A DNA stretch of 46,112 bases from NCBI GenBank assembly GCA_024762935.1, contig JANTGK010000006.1, positions 1 through 46,112 of the forward strand, given 5' to 3'. Of the stretch, positions 18,900 to 27,466 are shown in pieces. Position numbers and translations under genes: made by a program. Numbering within the stretch: position 1 is the first letter of the stretch; the number at the start of each line of letters is the position of its first letter. Origin of the DNA: Candidatus Peregrinibacteria bacterium. GTDB taxonomy: Bacteria > Patescibacteriota > Gracilibacteria > CAIRYL01 > GCA-016699755. The notes under the pieces were generated by a model. That model was given only the letters and a program-made list of their open reading frames with translations, was not told the origin of the DNA and did no database searches.

Positions 18900-21206
18900 C
18901 TATTTGTCATGGTTTTTTGATCCAACCTTTCTTATTTCTAAAAGAATTTTTTTTGAAACGAACTCAAGTAAATCTTCATCAGATGCAGAAAAAATACCGG
19001 ATGGACTTTTAAATTTTTGAAATAATTTTTTTTTGGTGTGCGCCCCGATTCCTGGAATTTCATCAAAAACAGATGCTGTTTCTGATTTTTTTCGAAGTTG
19101 TTTATTAAAAGTGATAGCAAACCTATGAGCCTCATCACGTATTTGTTGTAAGAGTTGATTTTCAGGAGCATTTTTTGGAACAACAAGAGGATTTGACTGG
19201 CTGGGGATAAATATTTCTTCTTCTCTCTTCGCCAGACTACACACTGGGATACTCTCTGAAAGACCTATCCTATCGAGAACCTTTACTACAGCAGAAAGTT
19301 GACCCTTTCCACCATCGATTACAAGGAGATCGGGGATAGCTTTTGCATTTTTTCTTAATTTTTTCGGAGAAATTTTCAAAAGAAGAACATCTTCCCCTGT
19401 TTTCTCTTTATGCTCTTGAATACTCTTTTGAAAAGATTGTGGGGGGTTCTTCTCTTCAGAGAAACCAATTTTTTGCAATGAGACAAGGAGTCTCAAATCT
19501 CTTTTTGGATAAAGAAATCGAAGTGTTTTTTCGCGAGAACTCAGGAAAAACACCTGTAATAATTCTGCTTCTATAAACTCTTGATAAAATTTAGGGAGAA
19601 CAAAAAGACCGGTAACAAAAGAGCTTCTTCCAATCTTTCGTAACTGAATATACCCAATATCCTTCTGAACTGATTCATCTCGAAATACAAATTGATGAAG
19701 AAATGACCCCATAAGAAATATTTTTCTTTCTTTCATGAGGGTTTCAACAAGTTGAAGCTCTGATTGTTTTTTTACCTCTCGAAAAACAATGGATTGAGAA
19801 TGACGAGAAAGGTGTTGCAAACGCCTTCCAAGCACTTCTGCCATAGCTTGAAAATCATCTATTTTTCCCTCTGGAAGAGTTTTTATTTTATATTTTCTAT
19901 ATTCAGACTTCGCTGGTTTTCCCTCAAGAAAAACAATCTGAGATCCCACTGGGTGAGTACCAGAAAGATGTGAAATATCATAACATTCAATCCTCTCTGG
20001 ACGATGAGAAAGCATGAGGGATTTTTGCAGGAGATCAAGAACATCTTTCTTTTCATAACTTGCTCGTGAATTTGCAGCCTGAAGAGCAGCATTTTTTTGG
20101 GCTATCTCTAAAAGTTCACGTTTCGCTCCTCTTTGCGGAAACCTGATTTCCGACTTTCGTCCAGTATATTTCTCTATAAATGCCTCCCATAAGGAATATT
20201 GACTCTCTAAAAGAATCTCAGGAACAAGAAGCAGAGGTGGTATTTCTGGTGAATAGGAGAGATGATCTCGTAAAAAGGTGAGAAAAGTTTCTCTCTCATC
20301 TTCTCCACTGAGAAGAGAGAAATTTTCGGTTCGAAGGATTTTTCCTTTTCGAATATATAAAACATGAAAAAAACTTTTCTCCTTTCCAAAAGAGAAACCA
20401 ATAACATCTGCTGAAAAATTCTGAGGTACAGCAGCTACTTGTGCTGCATCAAATGTCTGAACATATATAAGAAGATCACGAAATCGACCTGCCTTCTCAA
20501 ACTCCTTCTTTTGTGCTGCTTCATTCATAATATCCTGAAGACGATGTTTTATCGATGATGTATTTCCTCGAAGAAATCGAACAACTTCTTGAATATCTTC
20601 ATTATACTTCTCAACTGATATTCGTTTATTACATGGAGCAGTGCAACGTCGTATCTGAAAATCAAGACATGGTATTTTTCTATTTTCTGGGTTCTGAAGA
20701 GGTTCTCCATCCTGTGAAATCTCGACCTTACATGTTCGAAATAAAAGAATTTCTCGAAGAAATTCTATAATTTTCCGGACATGTTTTGCTTTTGCATATG
20801 GTCCAAAATATAAAGATCCATCCCGTTCCAGTTTTCGCGTAAAAACAACCTTTGGGAATGGTTCTTTAGTAATCTTCACATATAAAAAATGCTTGTCGTC
20901 ACGGAGAAGAATATTAAAAGGAGGCTTATGTTCATGAACAAAATTTGCCTCAAGTACGAGAGCTTCCACTTCACTTCGAACAGTAACATACGTAATATCA
21001 GCAATTTTTTTTACCATTTTCCGAGTCTTGGAGCTATGATTGGCACTCTTATGAAAATAACTCCTCACCCTTTTTCTCAAATTGAGAGCTTTTCCTATAT
21101 AGAGGAGTCTTTTATCCTCATCAAAAAACTGATACACGCCAGGCTCTTGGGGAAGATTTTTTAATGCTTTCTTTATTGCCGATGGAATATTCTTCTCTGT
21201 ATTCAT
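18900..21206 (-). CDS. uvrC: Excinuclease subunit UvrC with GNAT-like insertion
   Basis: UvrC makes both incisions in nucleotide excision repair. The 768-aa protein has the N-terminal GIY-YIG nuclease (GVYQFFD, LLYIGKALNLRKRV, and the EALVLEANFV helix), a UVR motif (EAAQKKEFEKAGRFRDLL), the RNase-H-like endonuclease with acidic/His residues in ECYDISH, VIDGGKGQL and RDEAHRFAI, and C-terminal HhH (PGIGAHTKKKL). Between DDFQAMAEVLGRRL and PDLLVIDGGKG about 150 residues are inserted (roughly 465-620). These read like a GNAT acetyltransferase fold (FVTGLFVLPKFYQEFIEAEL, then LVSLQKIGF) with a degenerate acetyl-CoA loop. Without it the protein has normal UvrC length. A -10 box TATACT lies 10 nt before ATG 21206. 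Confidence 0.95.
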   Translation of the reverse strand: MNTEKNIPSAIKKALKNLPQEPGVYQFFDEDKRLLYIGKALNLRKRVRSYFHKSANHSSKTRKMVKKIADITYVTVRSEVEALVLEANFVHEHKPPFNILLRDDKHFLYVKITKEPFPKVVFTRKLERDGSLYFGPYAKAKHVRKIIEFLREILLFRTCKVEISQDGEPLQNPENRKIPCLDFQIRRCTAPCNKRISVEKYNEDIQEVVRFLRGNTSSIKHRLQDIMNEAAQKKEFEKAGRFRDLLIYVQTFDAAQVAAVPQNFSADVIGFSFGKEKSFFHVLYIRKGKILRTENFSLLSGEDERETFLTFLRDHLSYSPEIPPLLLVPEILLESQYSLWEAFIEKYTGRKSEIRFPQRGAKRELLEIAQKNAALQAANSRASYEKKDVLDLLQKSLMLSHRPERIECYDISHLSGTHPVGSQIVFLEGKPAKSEYRKYKIKTLPEGKIDDFQAMAEVLGRRLQHLSRHSQSIVFREVKKQSELQLVETLMKERKIFLMGSFLHQFVFRDESVQKDIGYIQLRKIGRSSFVTGLFVLPKFYQEFIEAELLQVFFLSSREKTLRFLYPKRDLRLLVSLQKIGFSEEKNPPQSFQKSIQEHKEKTGEDVLLLKISPKKLRKNAKAIPDLLVIDGGKGQLSAVVKVLDRIGLSESIPVCSLAKREEEIFIPSQSNPLVVPKNAPENQLLQQIRDEAHRFAITFNKQLRKKSETASVFDEIPGIGAHTKKKLFQKFKSPSGIFSASDEDLLEFVSKKILLEIRKVGSKNHDK

Positions 21207-21260
21207 TTTTATTAAAAGTATACATGATTCTTTTTACATTTTGTAAGAGTGCTTCACTGC

Positions 21261-21289
21261 TTGATATTTCCATATATAAATGTTATAGT
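21261..21289 (+). promoter_or_regulatory. Sigma-70-type promoter of the 41-aa ORF
   Basis: TTGATA (21261-21266), a 17-bp spacer, and TATAGT (21284-21289) precede the ATG at 21313 by 23 nt. Both boxes match in five of six positions with ideal spacing, which supports the small ORF downstream as a real gene. Confidence 0.65.
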
Positions 21290-21312
21290 TATAAGAAATA
21301 TATTTTAATCCA

Positions 21313-21438
21313 ATGAGTAAAGATAAAGAGATTCAAAATCTTAAAAAACAACTCAAGCACACACAAGAAGCAGTTCTCCTTGGGCTTCTTATTATAGCTG
21401 TTGCCATTTGCTACAGTATTTACCTGGGTATTAAATAG
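21313..21438 (+). CDS. 41-aa single-pass membrane peptide (not in ORF track)
   Basis: The ATG at 21313 opens a 41-codon frame ending TAG at 21438. The peptide has a charged, coiled-coil-like first half (MSKDKEIQNLKKQLKHTQEA) and one transmembrane helix (VLLGLLIIAVAICYSIYLGI). A well-spaced promoter lies 23 nt upstream. The last 8 nt overlap the 3' end of recF on the other strand. No family is recognised; the layout resembles small DivIC/FtsL-like or stress membrane peptides, but that is not evidence of function. Confidence 0.6.
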   Translation: MSKDKEIQNLKKQLKHTQEAVLLGLLIIAVAICYSIYLGIK

Positions 21439-22489
21439 ACTTCTTCAGTCTGTATAATTCCATTGAAACATTCCGCACCGCTCGAGAGGGAATATCCGTA
21501 GTAGTAATCAATGTCTGCATTGATGAAACCATCTCCGCAAGATGTTTTCTTCGACGTGAATCAAGCTCAGAAAAAACATCATCCAAAAGAAAAAGAGGTT
21601 TTTGTCCTGTTATACTCTGAAGATATTCATTCTCAGAAATTTTTAATGCAAGAATAGCACTTCGAACCTCTCCGCGAGAACCACACTCCTGCAACGGAGT
21701 ATCACGAAGAGTAAAAGAAAAATCATCCAAATGTGCACCAGATGTCGTTACACCCCGGAAAATATCTCTCTCATGATTTTTTTGGAGAGTCTCTAAAACA
21801 TTCTCAGAAACATGAGAGCAAAAACGCAAAGTGAGTTTTTCTTTTGTTCCAGATATTTCGCAATATCTCCTGGCAACGGCATCTGAGATAGCTTCAAAAT
21901 ATTGAGATCGGACCTGAGTAATCGCTTCAGACTCTCGAGAGAACTCATTATCATAAAAATCGAGTTCATCTTTTTTCGAAATTCCTTCTGCTACTCTCTT
22001 TAAAAGAGCATTTCGTGTCTTTAAAATTTTTTCAAACCGTCTCATGGACTGAAAGTGTGAAGAAAAAAGAGGAATAAGAACACGATTCATATACCGGCGT
22101 CTTTTTTCAGGAGAGGAGTGAGGGAGAAAAAGATCTTCGGGTGAAAAAAGAACAGCAAAAAAAGATTTTTTCTTCAATATTTCAGCTGGCTGAGTAATAA
22201 TTTCATTAAAGGAGAGTACCGTTTGTTTTTTTGGGGAATTTTGCCAGCGAAAAATAAAAGAGTCATTCTCAGTTTCTGCAGATACTTCAGCAAGATTTTG
22301 ACCATGCTGTATACACTGCATCGTTTGCTGAGCACGAAATGATTTGAGCGTGGCAAGTGTGTACACAGCCTCGAGAATACTTGTCTTTCCTGACCCATTT
22401 GGACCAGTAATAATAAGTCCCTCTCTTGGTATATCTAAGGCGAGGTCAGTGAGATTCCGGAAATTTTTCAAATGAATGTTTCTCAGCAT
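21431..22489 (-). CDS. recF: DNA repair/replication protein RecF
   Basis: RecF is an SMC-like ATPase that helps load RecA at ssDNA gaps through RecOR. The 352-aa sequence has the N-terminal LKNFRNL motif, Walker A GPNGSGKTS (residues 29-37), the family segment LFSPEDLFLPHSSPEKRRRYMN, the signature SRGEVRSAILALK, and Walker B PLFLLDDVFSELD. Length is typical. It follows the 160-aa membrane-protein gene by 27 nt and is probably co-transcribed. The classic dnaA-dnaN-recF-gyrB context is absent, so this is not an origin region. Confidence 0.95.
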   Translation of the reverse strand: MLRNIHLKNFRNLTDLALDIPREGLIITGPNGSGKTSILEAVYTLATLKSFRAQQTMQCIQHGQNLAEVSAETENDSFIFRWQNSPKKQTVLSFNEIITQPAEILKKKSFFAVLFSPEDLFLPHSSPEKRRRYMNRVLIPLFSSHFQSMRRFEKILKTRNALLKRVAEGISKKDELDFYDNEFSRESEAITQVRSQYFEAISDAVARRYCEISGTKEKLTLRFCSHVSENVLETLQKNHERDIFRGVTTSGAHLDDFSFTLRDTPLQECGSRGEVRSAILALKISENEYLQSITGQKPLFLLDDVFSELDSRRRKHLAEMVSSMQTLITTTDIPSRAVRNVSMELYRLKKSI

Positions 22490-22516
22490 AGAAAGGTATC
22501 AACAGAAAAGAGATAC

Positions 22517-22999
22517 CTACTCATCAGCAAATTGTTTTGCCCAATCTTTCATCGCTCTCTTCAAACGAGAATCATAAAATTTCTGCCATACAAATCCAAC
22601 AAGAATACCACAAAATGCAGATAATAAAACTGTAAAAGCCAAGAGAAAAGGAAGATTCTCACTAAGAAATGCTGTACCGCCAATTCCAACAAGGAGCCCA
22701 AAAAGAGTGGGGATAGGCCAAAATTTCTTTTTCTCTTCTGGTGAATTTGCCTCTCCCGTACGAGAAAGCTGAAGAATAGTATTTGTAGAAAGAATAACCT
22801 CTTCATCAGCGCGAGCAGCAAGAATCTCAGAAATATCCTTATGAAGTATTGTTTCTGCAAGCTCAGAAAGATGAACAGAAGCATGTTTACTACTGAGTGT
22901 CATTTTTCCAGAAAGATCATTCGGAATCGACACTGGATCAGTTTGAACAATGGCCTCATCTAATTTAATGGGCCGAATGGTAAATGGAAACTTTCCCAT
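22517..22999 (-). CDS. Hypothetical protein with two C-terminal membrane helices
   Basis: I do not recognise this 160-aa protein. Residues 1-90 are soluble and acidic. Residues about 95-143 form two hydrophobic helices (IPTLFGLLVGIGGTAFL and LPFLLAFTVLLSAFCGILVG), followed by a basic tail (RLKRAMKDWAKQF), the pattern of a helical hairpin with both ends in the cytoplasm. It lies 27 nt upstream of recF on the same strand. An inverted repeat sits in the 59-bp divergent region before it. Start ATG at 22999. Confidence 0.6.
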   Translation of the reverse strand: MGKFPFTIRPIKLDEAIVQTDPVSIPNDLSGKMTLSSKHASVHLSELAETILHKDISEILAARADEEVILSTNTILQLSRTGEANSPEEKKKFWPIPTLFGLLVGIGGTAFLSENLPFLLAFTVLLSAFCGILVGFVWQKFYDSRLKRAMKDWAKQFADE

Positions 23000-23005
23000 A
23001 TGATT

Positions 23006-23023
23006 AATATTTAAAAAAATATT
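23006..23023. promoter_or_regulatory. AT-rich inverted repeat in a divergent promoter region
   Basis: AATATTT and AAATATT are perfect 7-bp arms around AAAA, in the 59-bp space between divergent genes. It could be a shared operator. The AT-richness makes a chance match possible. Confidence 0.3.
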
Positions 23024-23058
23024 CGCATATTTTCATAAAAAACGCAAAAATATATTCC

Positions 23059-23898
23059 ATGGAAAAAGTTATAATATTTGGAGCTCAAAGCTTACTCGGA
23101 AAAGAGTGTTTTTCAGTCTTCTCTCAATCAAAACTATATGAGGTCATTCCACTTTCTCATTATAATTATGACCTTTTAAACGCAGAAGAACTCAAAAAAG
23201 CTTTCTCAGACCACAACCCAGACATCGTTATCAATTGCGCAGAATTTGCAGATATCGATGCCGCAGAGAAAAAAGAAAATGAAGATCTCGTATATACTCT
23301 TAATTGTGATGCTCCAGAAATGATGGCACACCTATGCACCAAGTCTGGAACAAAATTTATTCACTTTTCGACGGATCATGTATTCGATGGAAAAGAAGAA
23401 ACATACAATGAACAGTCACCAGTACATCCAATAAACGTATATGGAGAATCAAAAGTAGAAGGTGAATTGGCTATATGGGAAGAGAACCCCTATGCCATCA
23501 TTATTCGCACAGGTACACTTTTTGGAGAAAGTTCTGATAATTTTGTAACACAAGCCATATCACTCGCAAAAAAACACAGAAAGATATTTGCTGTCGATGA
23601 TGAAATGAGTAATTTTACGTCGGCAAAGGATGTAGCTGAGAGCGTATTCCAAATGATTGAGGATGACCCCGAGCAATACGGAGTATTCCATTTATTTGGA
23701 AAAGATTTTACTTCACCAGCTATAATTGCTACAAAAATCATTCATATTCTTTCTTCTCGGTCAGCTCTTACTCTTGTGCACGCAGATGAAGCATATCAAC
23801 AAGCAAAAAGAGCAAAAAAACGTCATTTAGAAGCCAGTAGGGGACAAGTTCTTCCGGGAATACTTGAGACATTCCCTTCTATCGTTTCTCCCATATAA
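23059..23898 (+). CDS. rmlD: RmlD-like dTDP-4-dehydrorhamnose reductase (extended SDR)
   Basis: This 279-aa NAD(P)H-dependent reductase resembles RmlD, the last step of dTDP-L-rhamnose synthesis. The nucleotide-binding loop is IFGAQSLLGKE. The VINCAEFADIDAAE segment, the STDHVFDG motif (usually STDYVFDG) and the catalytic YGESK fit the family. It is followed 9 nt later by a MurF-like ligase, so the pair form an operon for envelope building. No rmlA, B or C is in the window, so the true substrate could be another nucleotide sugar. Start ATG at 23059. Confidence 0.8.
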   Translation: MEKVIIFGAQSLLGKECFSVFSQSKLYEVIPLSHYNYDLLNAEELKKAFSDHNPDIVINCAEFADIDAAEKKENEDLVYTLNCDAPEMMAHLCTKSGTKFIHFSTDHVFDGKEETYNEQSPVHPINVYGESKVEGELAIWEENPYAIIIRTGTLFGESSDNFVTQAISLAKKHRKIFAVDDEMSNFTSAKDVAESVFQMIEDDPEQYGVFHLFGKDFTSPAIIATKIIHILSSRSALTLVHADEAYQQAKRAKKRHLEASRGQVLPGILETFPSIVSPI

Positions 23899-23907
23899 TC
23901 CACACAT

Positions 23908-25161
23908 ATGAAATCTCTTCTCAGATCAACAATGGAAGGCCTTCTTCTTCCAAGAGCAAAAAAAGTTCTCAAGAACGCTCGAAATATCATTGGAATTACT
24001 GGTTCTATCGGAAAAACATCAACAAGAATGGCAATAAAAGATATTCTTTCACAAAAATATACCGTTCAGACCAGCCCACAAAACTTCAATACCAGAATCG
24101 GACTTCTTCTTTCCATTTTAGATATTCCTGCTGCAGGGAAAAATCCAATCGAATGGTTTTTAATACTCCTAAAGGTCTATCTGAAGAAACTTCCAAATCC
24201 TGAAATCCTTATCCTCGAATATGGTATTGATAGCAAGGGGGATATGGACGAACTTCTAAAAATTGCCATACCCAATATCGCTGTTCTTACTCCAATAACA
24301 CTCGCTCATACCGGAGCAGGTCAATTCTCTGATATAGATCAAATCCGACACGAAAAGTTGAAACTTGCACACTGTGCCCGAAAAGTAATTGCCAATGGAT
24401 TTGACAAGGATACCGTAGAAACACTTCGAAAAACCATCCCTCATGCCCTAACCACTTTTGGAATCGATCAAGACAACGATATCCCCATTAGTGAAACGGA
24501 AATTACAGAAAATGGTATTTCATTTTTTGTTGAAGGGGAAAAATTCTTTGCACCAGTATTTGGCCTATTTCAATCACAAATATTCACACCAGCAATTCTT
24601 CTGGGCATTGGATATGGCATTCCAATAGAAGAGATTAGACAAGCTATCAAAAAATATCTCCCTCCTCCTGGGCGAGGACGAATATTTTCGGGAATAAATG
24701 GATCAAAAATATGGGATTTCTCATATAATTCTTCACCATCAGCCGCACAAAGTGCCATCACAGCATTAAAAACCATACCATCACAGTCCCGAAAAATAGC
24801 ACTCCTGGGAAATATGAACGAACTGGGAAAGTATTCTGATCATGAACATGAAAAAATTGGGAGATTGGCAACACAAATTGCTGATTACACATTCTTTATA
24901 GGGAAAGATACCAATGGGATGATACGAGGCGCTCAATCCGGAAGAAAGATTCAAACATTCAAAAATGCAAAACAAGCGGGGATATTTTTAAGAGATTTTT
25001 TACAAGAAGGAGATTTTCTACTCGTCAAAGGTTCACAAAATGGTGTTTTTCTAGAAGCAGCAATAAGTGAAATCCTCAAAAACCCGGATGACAAAAAATT
25101 TCTCTGTCGACAAGGTGAATATTGGGAAAAAGTTCGAGAAAAATCTTTCGCTGCTCACTAA
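23908..25161 (+). CDS. MurF-like Mur ligase lacking the N-terminal domain
   Basis: This 417-aa ATP-dependent ligase has the P-loop IGITGSIGKTSTR only ~30 residues from the start. It also has MurF-type motifs: the YNSSPSA segment (usually SYNANP.S), LLGNMNELG with a following H..IG, and the C-terminal LVKGSQ. MurF adds D-Ala-D-Ala to the UDP-MurNAc-tripeptide. As with the MurE-like protein, the ~80-residue first domain is missing. The acceptor might therefore not be the normal UDP-linked precursor, or UDP recognition may be rebuilt elsewhere. It is co-transcribed with the RmlD-like gene. Start ATG at 23908. Confidence 0.78.
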   Translation: MKSLLRSTMEGLLLPRAKKVLKNARNIIGITGSIGKTSTRMAIKDILSQKYTVQTSPQNFNTRIGLLLSILDIPAAGKNPIEWFLILLKVYLKKLPNPEILILEYGIDSKGDMDELLKIAIPNIAVLTPITLAHTGAGQFSDIDQIRHEKLKLAHCARKVIANGFDKDTVETLRKTIPHALTTFGIDQDNDIPISETEITENGISFFVEGEKFFAPVFGLFQSQIFTPAILLGIGYGIPIEEIRQAIKKYLPPPGRGRIFSGINGSKIWDFSYNSSPSAAQSAITALKTIPSQSRKIALLGNMNELGKYSDHEHEKIGRLATQIADYTFFIGKDTNGMIRGAQSGRKIQTFKNAKQAGIFLRDFLQEGDFLLVKGSQNGVFLEAAISEILKNPDDKKFLCRQGEYWEKVREKSFAAH

Positions 25162-25179
25162 ATATCCCTTATTTCGTTA

Positions 25180-25208
25180 TTGATTGTTCTACAAAAAGTC
25201 CCTACTAT
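25180..25208 (+). promoter_or_regulatory. Promoter of the M16 peptidase gene
   Basis: TTGATT (25180-25185), 17 bp, then TACTAT (25203-25208), 21 nt before the ATG at 25230. Good match and ideal spacing. Confidence 0.6.
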
Positions 25209-25229
25209 TTTACGGAAATTTAAATATAT

Positions 25230-26498
25230 ATGCACACAGAAAAAGAGCTTCCAAATGGATTAAAACTCATAATAGCACCACTACATAACACAAAAGCTAT
25301 TACAGTTCTTATTCTCGTAGGATCAGGAAGTCGCTATGAATCAAATCATGAGAGAGGTATTGCACATTTTTTAGAACATATGTTCTTTAAAGGGGGTAAA
25401 AAATTTGATAGCCCTAAAAAAGTTGCTGAGACTATCGATTCAGTCGGCGGTGATTTCAACGCCTTCACTGGCAAAGAGTATGCAGGATACTATGTAAAGT
25501 GTGCATCAGAAAAGAAGAAAGTAGCATTTGATGTTTTAAGTGACATGCTCCTCTCTACAAAACTCGATATCAGTGATATTAATCGAGAACGAGGTGTCAT
25601 CATTGAAGAACTCAACATGTATGAAGACACCCCAATGTATCAAATCGGATGGGATTTTGAACGACTTCTCTATGGAGATACTCCCATGGGGCGTGATCAG
25701 ATTGGCCTCCCTCAAACAATAAATGCTTTCTCGCAAAAAGATTTTCAAACATATAGAAAAGATCTCTATACCGGAGATAACACTGTAATCATCGTTTCTG
25801 GTGATATTTCTCATGAAGAATCAGAAAAACTCACAAAGCAATATTTCACATTTCCTGATCAAAAAAAAGTCCGATCAGTAGAACCTACAAAAATACCTTC
25901 TCCATCACATAAAGTACATATTCGAACGAAAAAAACAGAACAAGCTCATCTTGTAATCGGATACCCAGCTGCTTCCTTTGGACATAAATACGAATTTGCC
26001 ACACGACTGCTTTCTATTATACTCGGAGGAAATATGAGCAGCCGAATGTTCCTAAATGTCCGTGAGGCAAAAGGGCTCTGCTATTCTGTATCAACTTCTA
26101 GTGATCATTATTCAGATAGTGGCATTATATCGACACATGCTGGAGTAGATCTTTCGAGAGTATCAGAAGCTATTTCAGCGATTGTCGGTGAGTATCAAAA
26201 AATGAGAGAATTAGGTCCAACAACTGAGGAAGTGGAAAAGGCAAAAAGTTATTTAAAAGGAAAACTCATTTTACGCATGGAAGATAGTGAAGAACTAGCA
26301 AGTTTCCTTGGAGTGCAGATGATACTTAAAAATAAACTCTCTGATCTGGAAGAAGTATTCACAAAAATTGAGAATACGACAGAAGAGGAAATCTCTCAAA
26401 TTGCCAAAACATATCTCCTCCCTGAAAACTGTCGACTAGCTGCTATCGGACCTTTTCAAGGAAGGGAGGAGGAGTTTCAAAATATTATCTTACAATAA
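25230..26498 (+). CDS. M16 family zinc metallopeptidase
   Basis: This 422-aa protein belongs to the pitrilysin/mitochondrial-processing-peptidase family. The inverted zinc motif HFLEH is near residue 47 (HxxEH), with the downstream zinc-ligand glutamate in RGVIIEELNMYEDTP near residue 130. The second half contains the inactive M16 domain with GGNMSSRMFLNVREAKGLCYSV. Such enzymes cleave small unfolded peptides. There is no signal peptide, so it should act in the cytoplasm. A good promoter precedes it. Start ATG at 25230. Length is normal. Confidence 0.93.
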   Translation: MHTEKELPNGLKLIIAPLHNTKAITVLILVGSGSRYESNHERGIAHFLEHMFFKGGKKFDSPKKVAETIDSVGGDFNAFTGKEYAGYYVKCASEKKKVAFDVLSDMLLSTKLDISDINRERGVIIEELNMYEDTPMYQIGWDFERLLYGDTPMGRDQIGLPQTINAFSQKDFQTYRKDLYTGDNTVIIVSGDISHEESEKLTKQYFTFPDQKKVRSVEPTKIPSPSHKVHIRTKKTEQAHLVIGYPAASFGHKYEFATRLLSIILGGNMSSRMFLNVREAKGLCYSVSTSSDHYSDSGIISTHAGVDLSRVSEAISAIVGEYQKMRELGPTTEEVEKAKSYLKGKLILRMEDSEELASFLGVQMILKNKLSDLEEVFTKIENTTEEEISQIAKTYLLPENCRLAAIGPFQGREEEFQNIILQ

Positions 26499-26565
26499 GA
26501 AAGAAAAAAACAAGAGTTGCAATTCCTAAAAAAAAGGTGAACGATATATTTAGTAGTCTAGAATC

Positions 26566-26994
26566 ATGAAGCAGATACAAGATCTCAAACAACAGCTCCT
26601 CAAGGAAACAAAGAGAAGAAAGATTATTCTTCTCTCGTCAGTCATTTTTCTCATTGGATCAATCCTGCCATGGTATATGATTCCATACCCGTATTTTACT
26701 GGAGGAATGCTAAAAAACGTCACACAAAATGGATGGCATGGAATAGGTTTTATTGGCGTATTAGCAGCGATTTTTATGATGAGTATGTGGATTATTCTTC
26801 AACAAAAGCCATCTCTTAAAGAATTAAAAAACAACAACATTCTTCTTGAAAAAATACTTGCTTCAGCAATGCTAGCAAGCCCTATTATTTATCTTCAGCA
26901 AATTCATTTTACTTTTTCTATTACTGGTATCGGTCTCTGGCTATCAATGCTTGCAGGAGGCATATCAGTGTATTTTGCTTTTCAAAATAAATGA
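26566..26994 (+). CDS. Hypothetical membrane protein, about four helices
   Basis: I do not recognise this 142-aa protein. After a coiled-coil-like basic start (MKQIQDLKQQLLKETKRRK) there are about four hydrophobic helices: IILLSSVIFLIGSILPWYMI, GIGFIGVLAAIFMMSMWIIL, LASAMLASPIIYL, and ITGIGLWLSMLAGGISVYFA. The first half, with its PWY motif, resembles small DUF-type membrane proteins, without clear assignment. The glutaredoxin gene follows after 49 nt. Confidence 0.6.
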   Translation: MKQIQDLKQQLLKETKRRKIILLSSVIFLIGSILPWYMIPYPYFTGGMLKNVTQNGWHGIGFIGVLAAIFMMSMWIILQQKPSLKELKNNNILLEKILASAMLASPIIYLQQIHFTFSITGIGLWLSMLAGGISVYFAFQNK

Positions 26995-27043
26995 AATAAA
27001 TGTAAGATGTATTCCTCAAAAATGCTTTCTTTCTTTCCTGCTA

Positions 27044-27352
27044 ATGAATATCGAAGAAGTCCGTAAAGTCATCAGTACAAATGATGTTGTTATCTTCGGA
27101 AAAGGGAAAAAAGGTGAGCCTGAATGTGGAGATACTGCTGAAGTGCAGGGGATTTTTGATGAACTCGCACCAGAATACATTATGATTGATATTCTGGATG
27201 ACAAAGAAGGGTGGGATGAGCTCTTGAGTGAAATCACAGACTGGACGAGTTTTCCGCAAGTTTTTTTACAGGGAGAATTCATCGGAGGTTCCAATGAGGT
27301 AATGCAACTCGAAGAAGAGGGTATTCTCGAAGAAAAGTTTGGTATGCACTAA
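27044..27352 (+). CDS. Monothiol-glutaredoxin-like protein with CGDT active site
   Basis: This 102-aa thioredoxin-fold protein resembles Grx4/GrxD monothiol glutaredoxins, which carry Fe-S clusters bound by the CGFS cysteine and glutathione. Here the equivalent is CGDT (Cys28). FPQVFLQGEFIGGSNEV gives the cis-proline and GG glutathione-binding loop. VVIFGKGKKGEPECGDTAEV replaces the usual FMKGT-x(4)-CGFS. The Ser-to-Thr and Phe-to-Asp changes alter the residues next to the cluster ligand, so function may have shifted. The track starts far upstream at a non-ATG codon; the ATG at 27044 fits the family. Confidence 0.82.
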   Translation: MNIEEVRKVISTNDVVIFGKGKKGEPECGDTAEVQGIFDELAPEYIMIDILDDKEGWDELLSEITDWTSFPQVFLQGEFIGGSNEVMQLEEEGILEEKFGMH

Positions 27353-27466
27353 ATTAGGAGAAAGAAAAATATTAAAAATACAAGCAAAATTGTAAAATTT
27401 TTCTCACCATGAACCGCTCCTCAATACACAAAATGTTCCACTATACAATCTTCATTTTTAAATTCT

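Noticed and set aside
21431-22489. Replication origin near recF
   Set aside because: No dnaA, dnaN or gyrB neighbours and no DnaA-box cluster was noticed.
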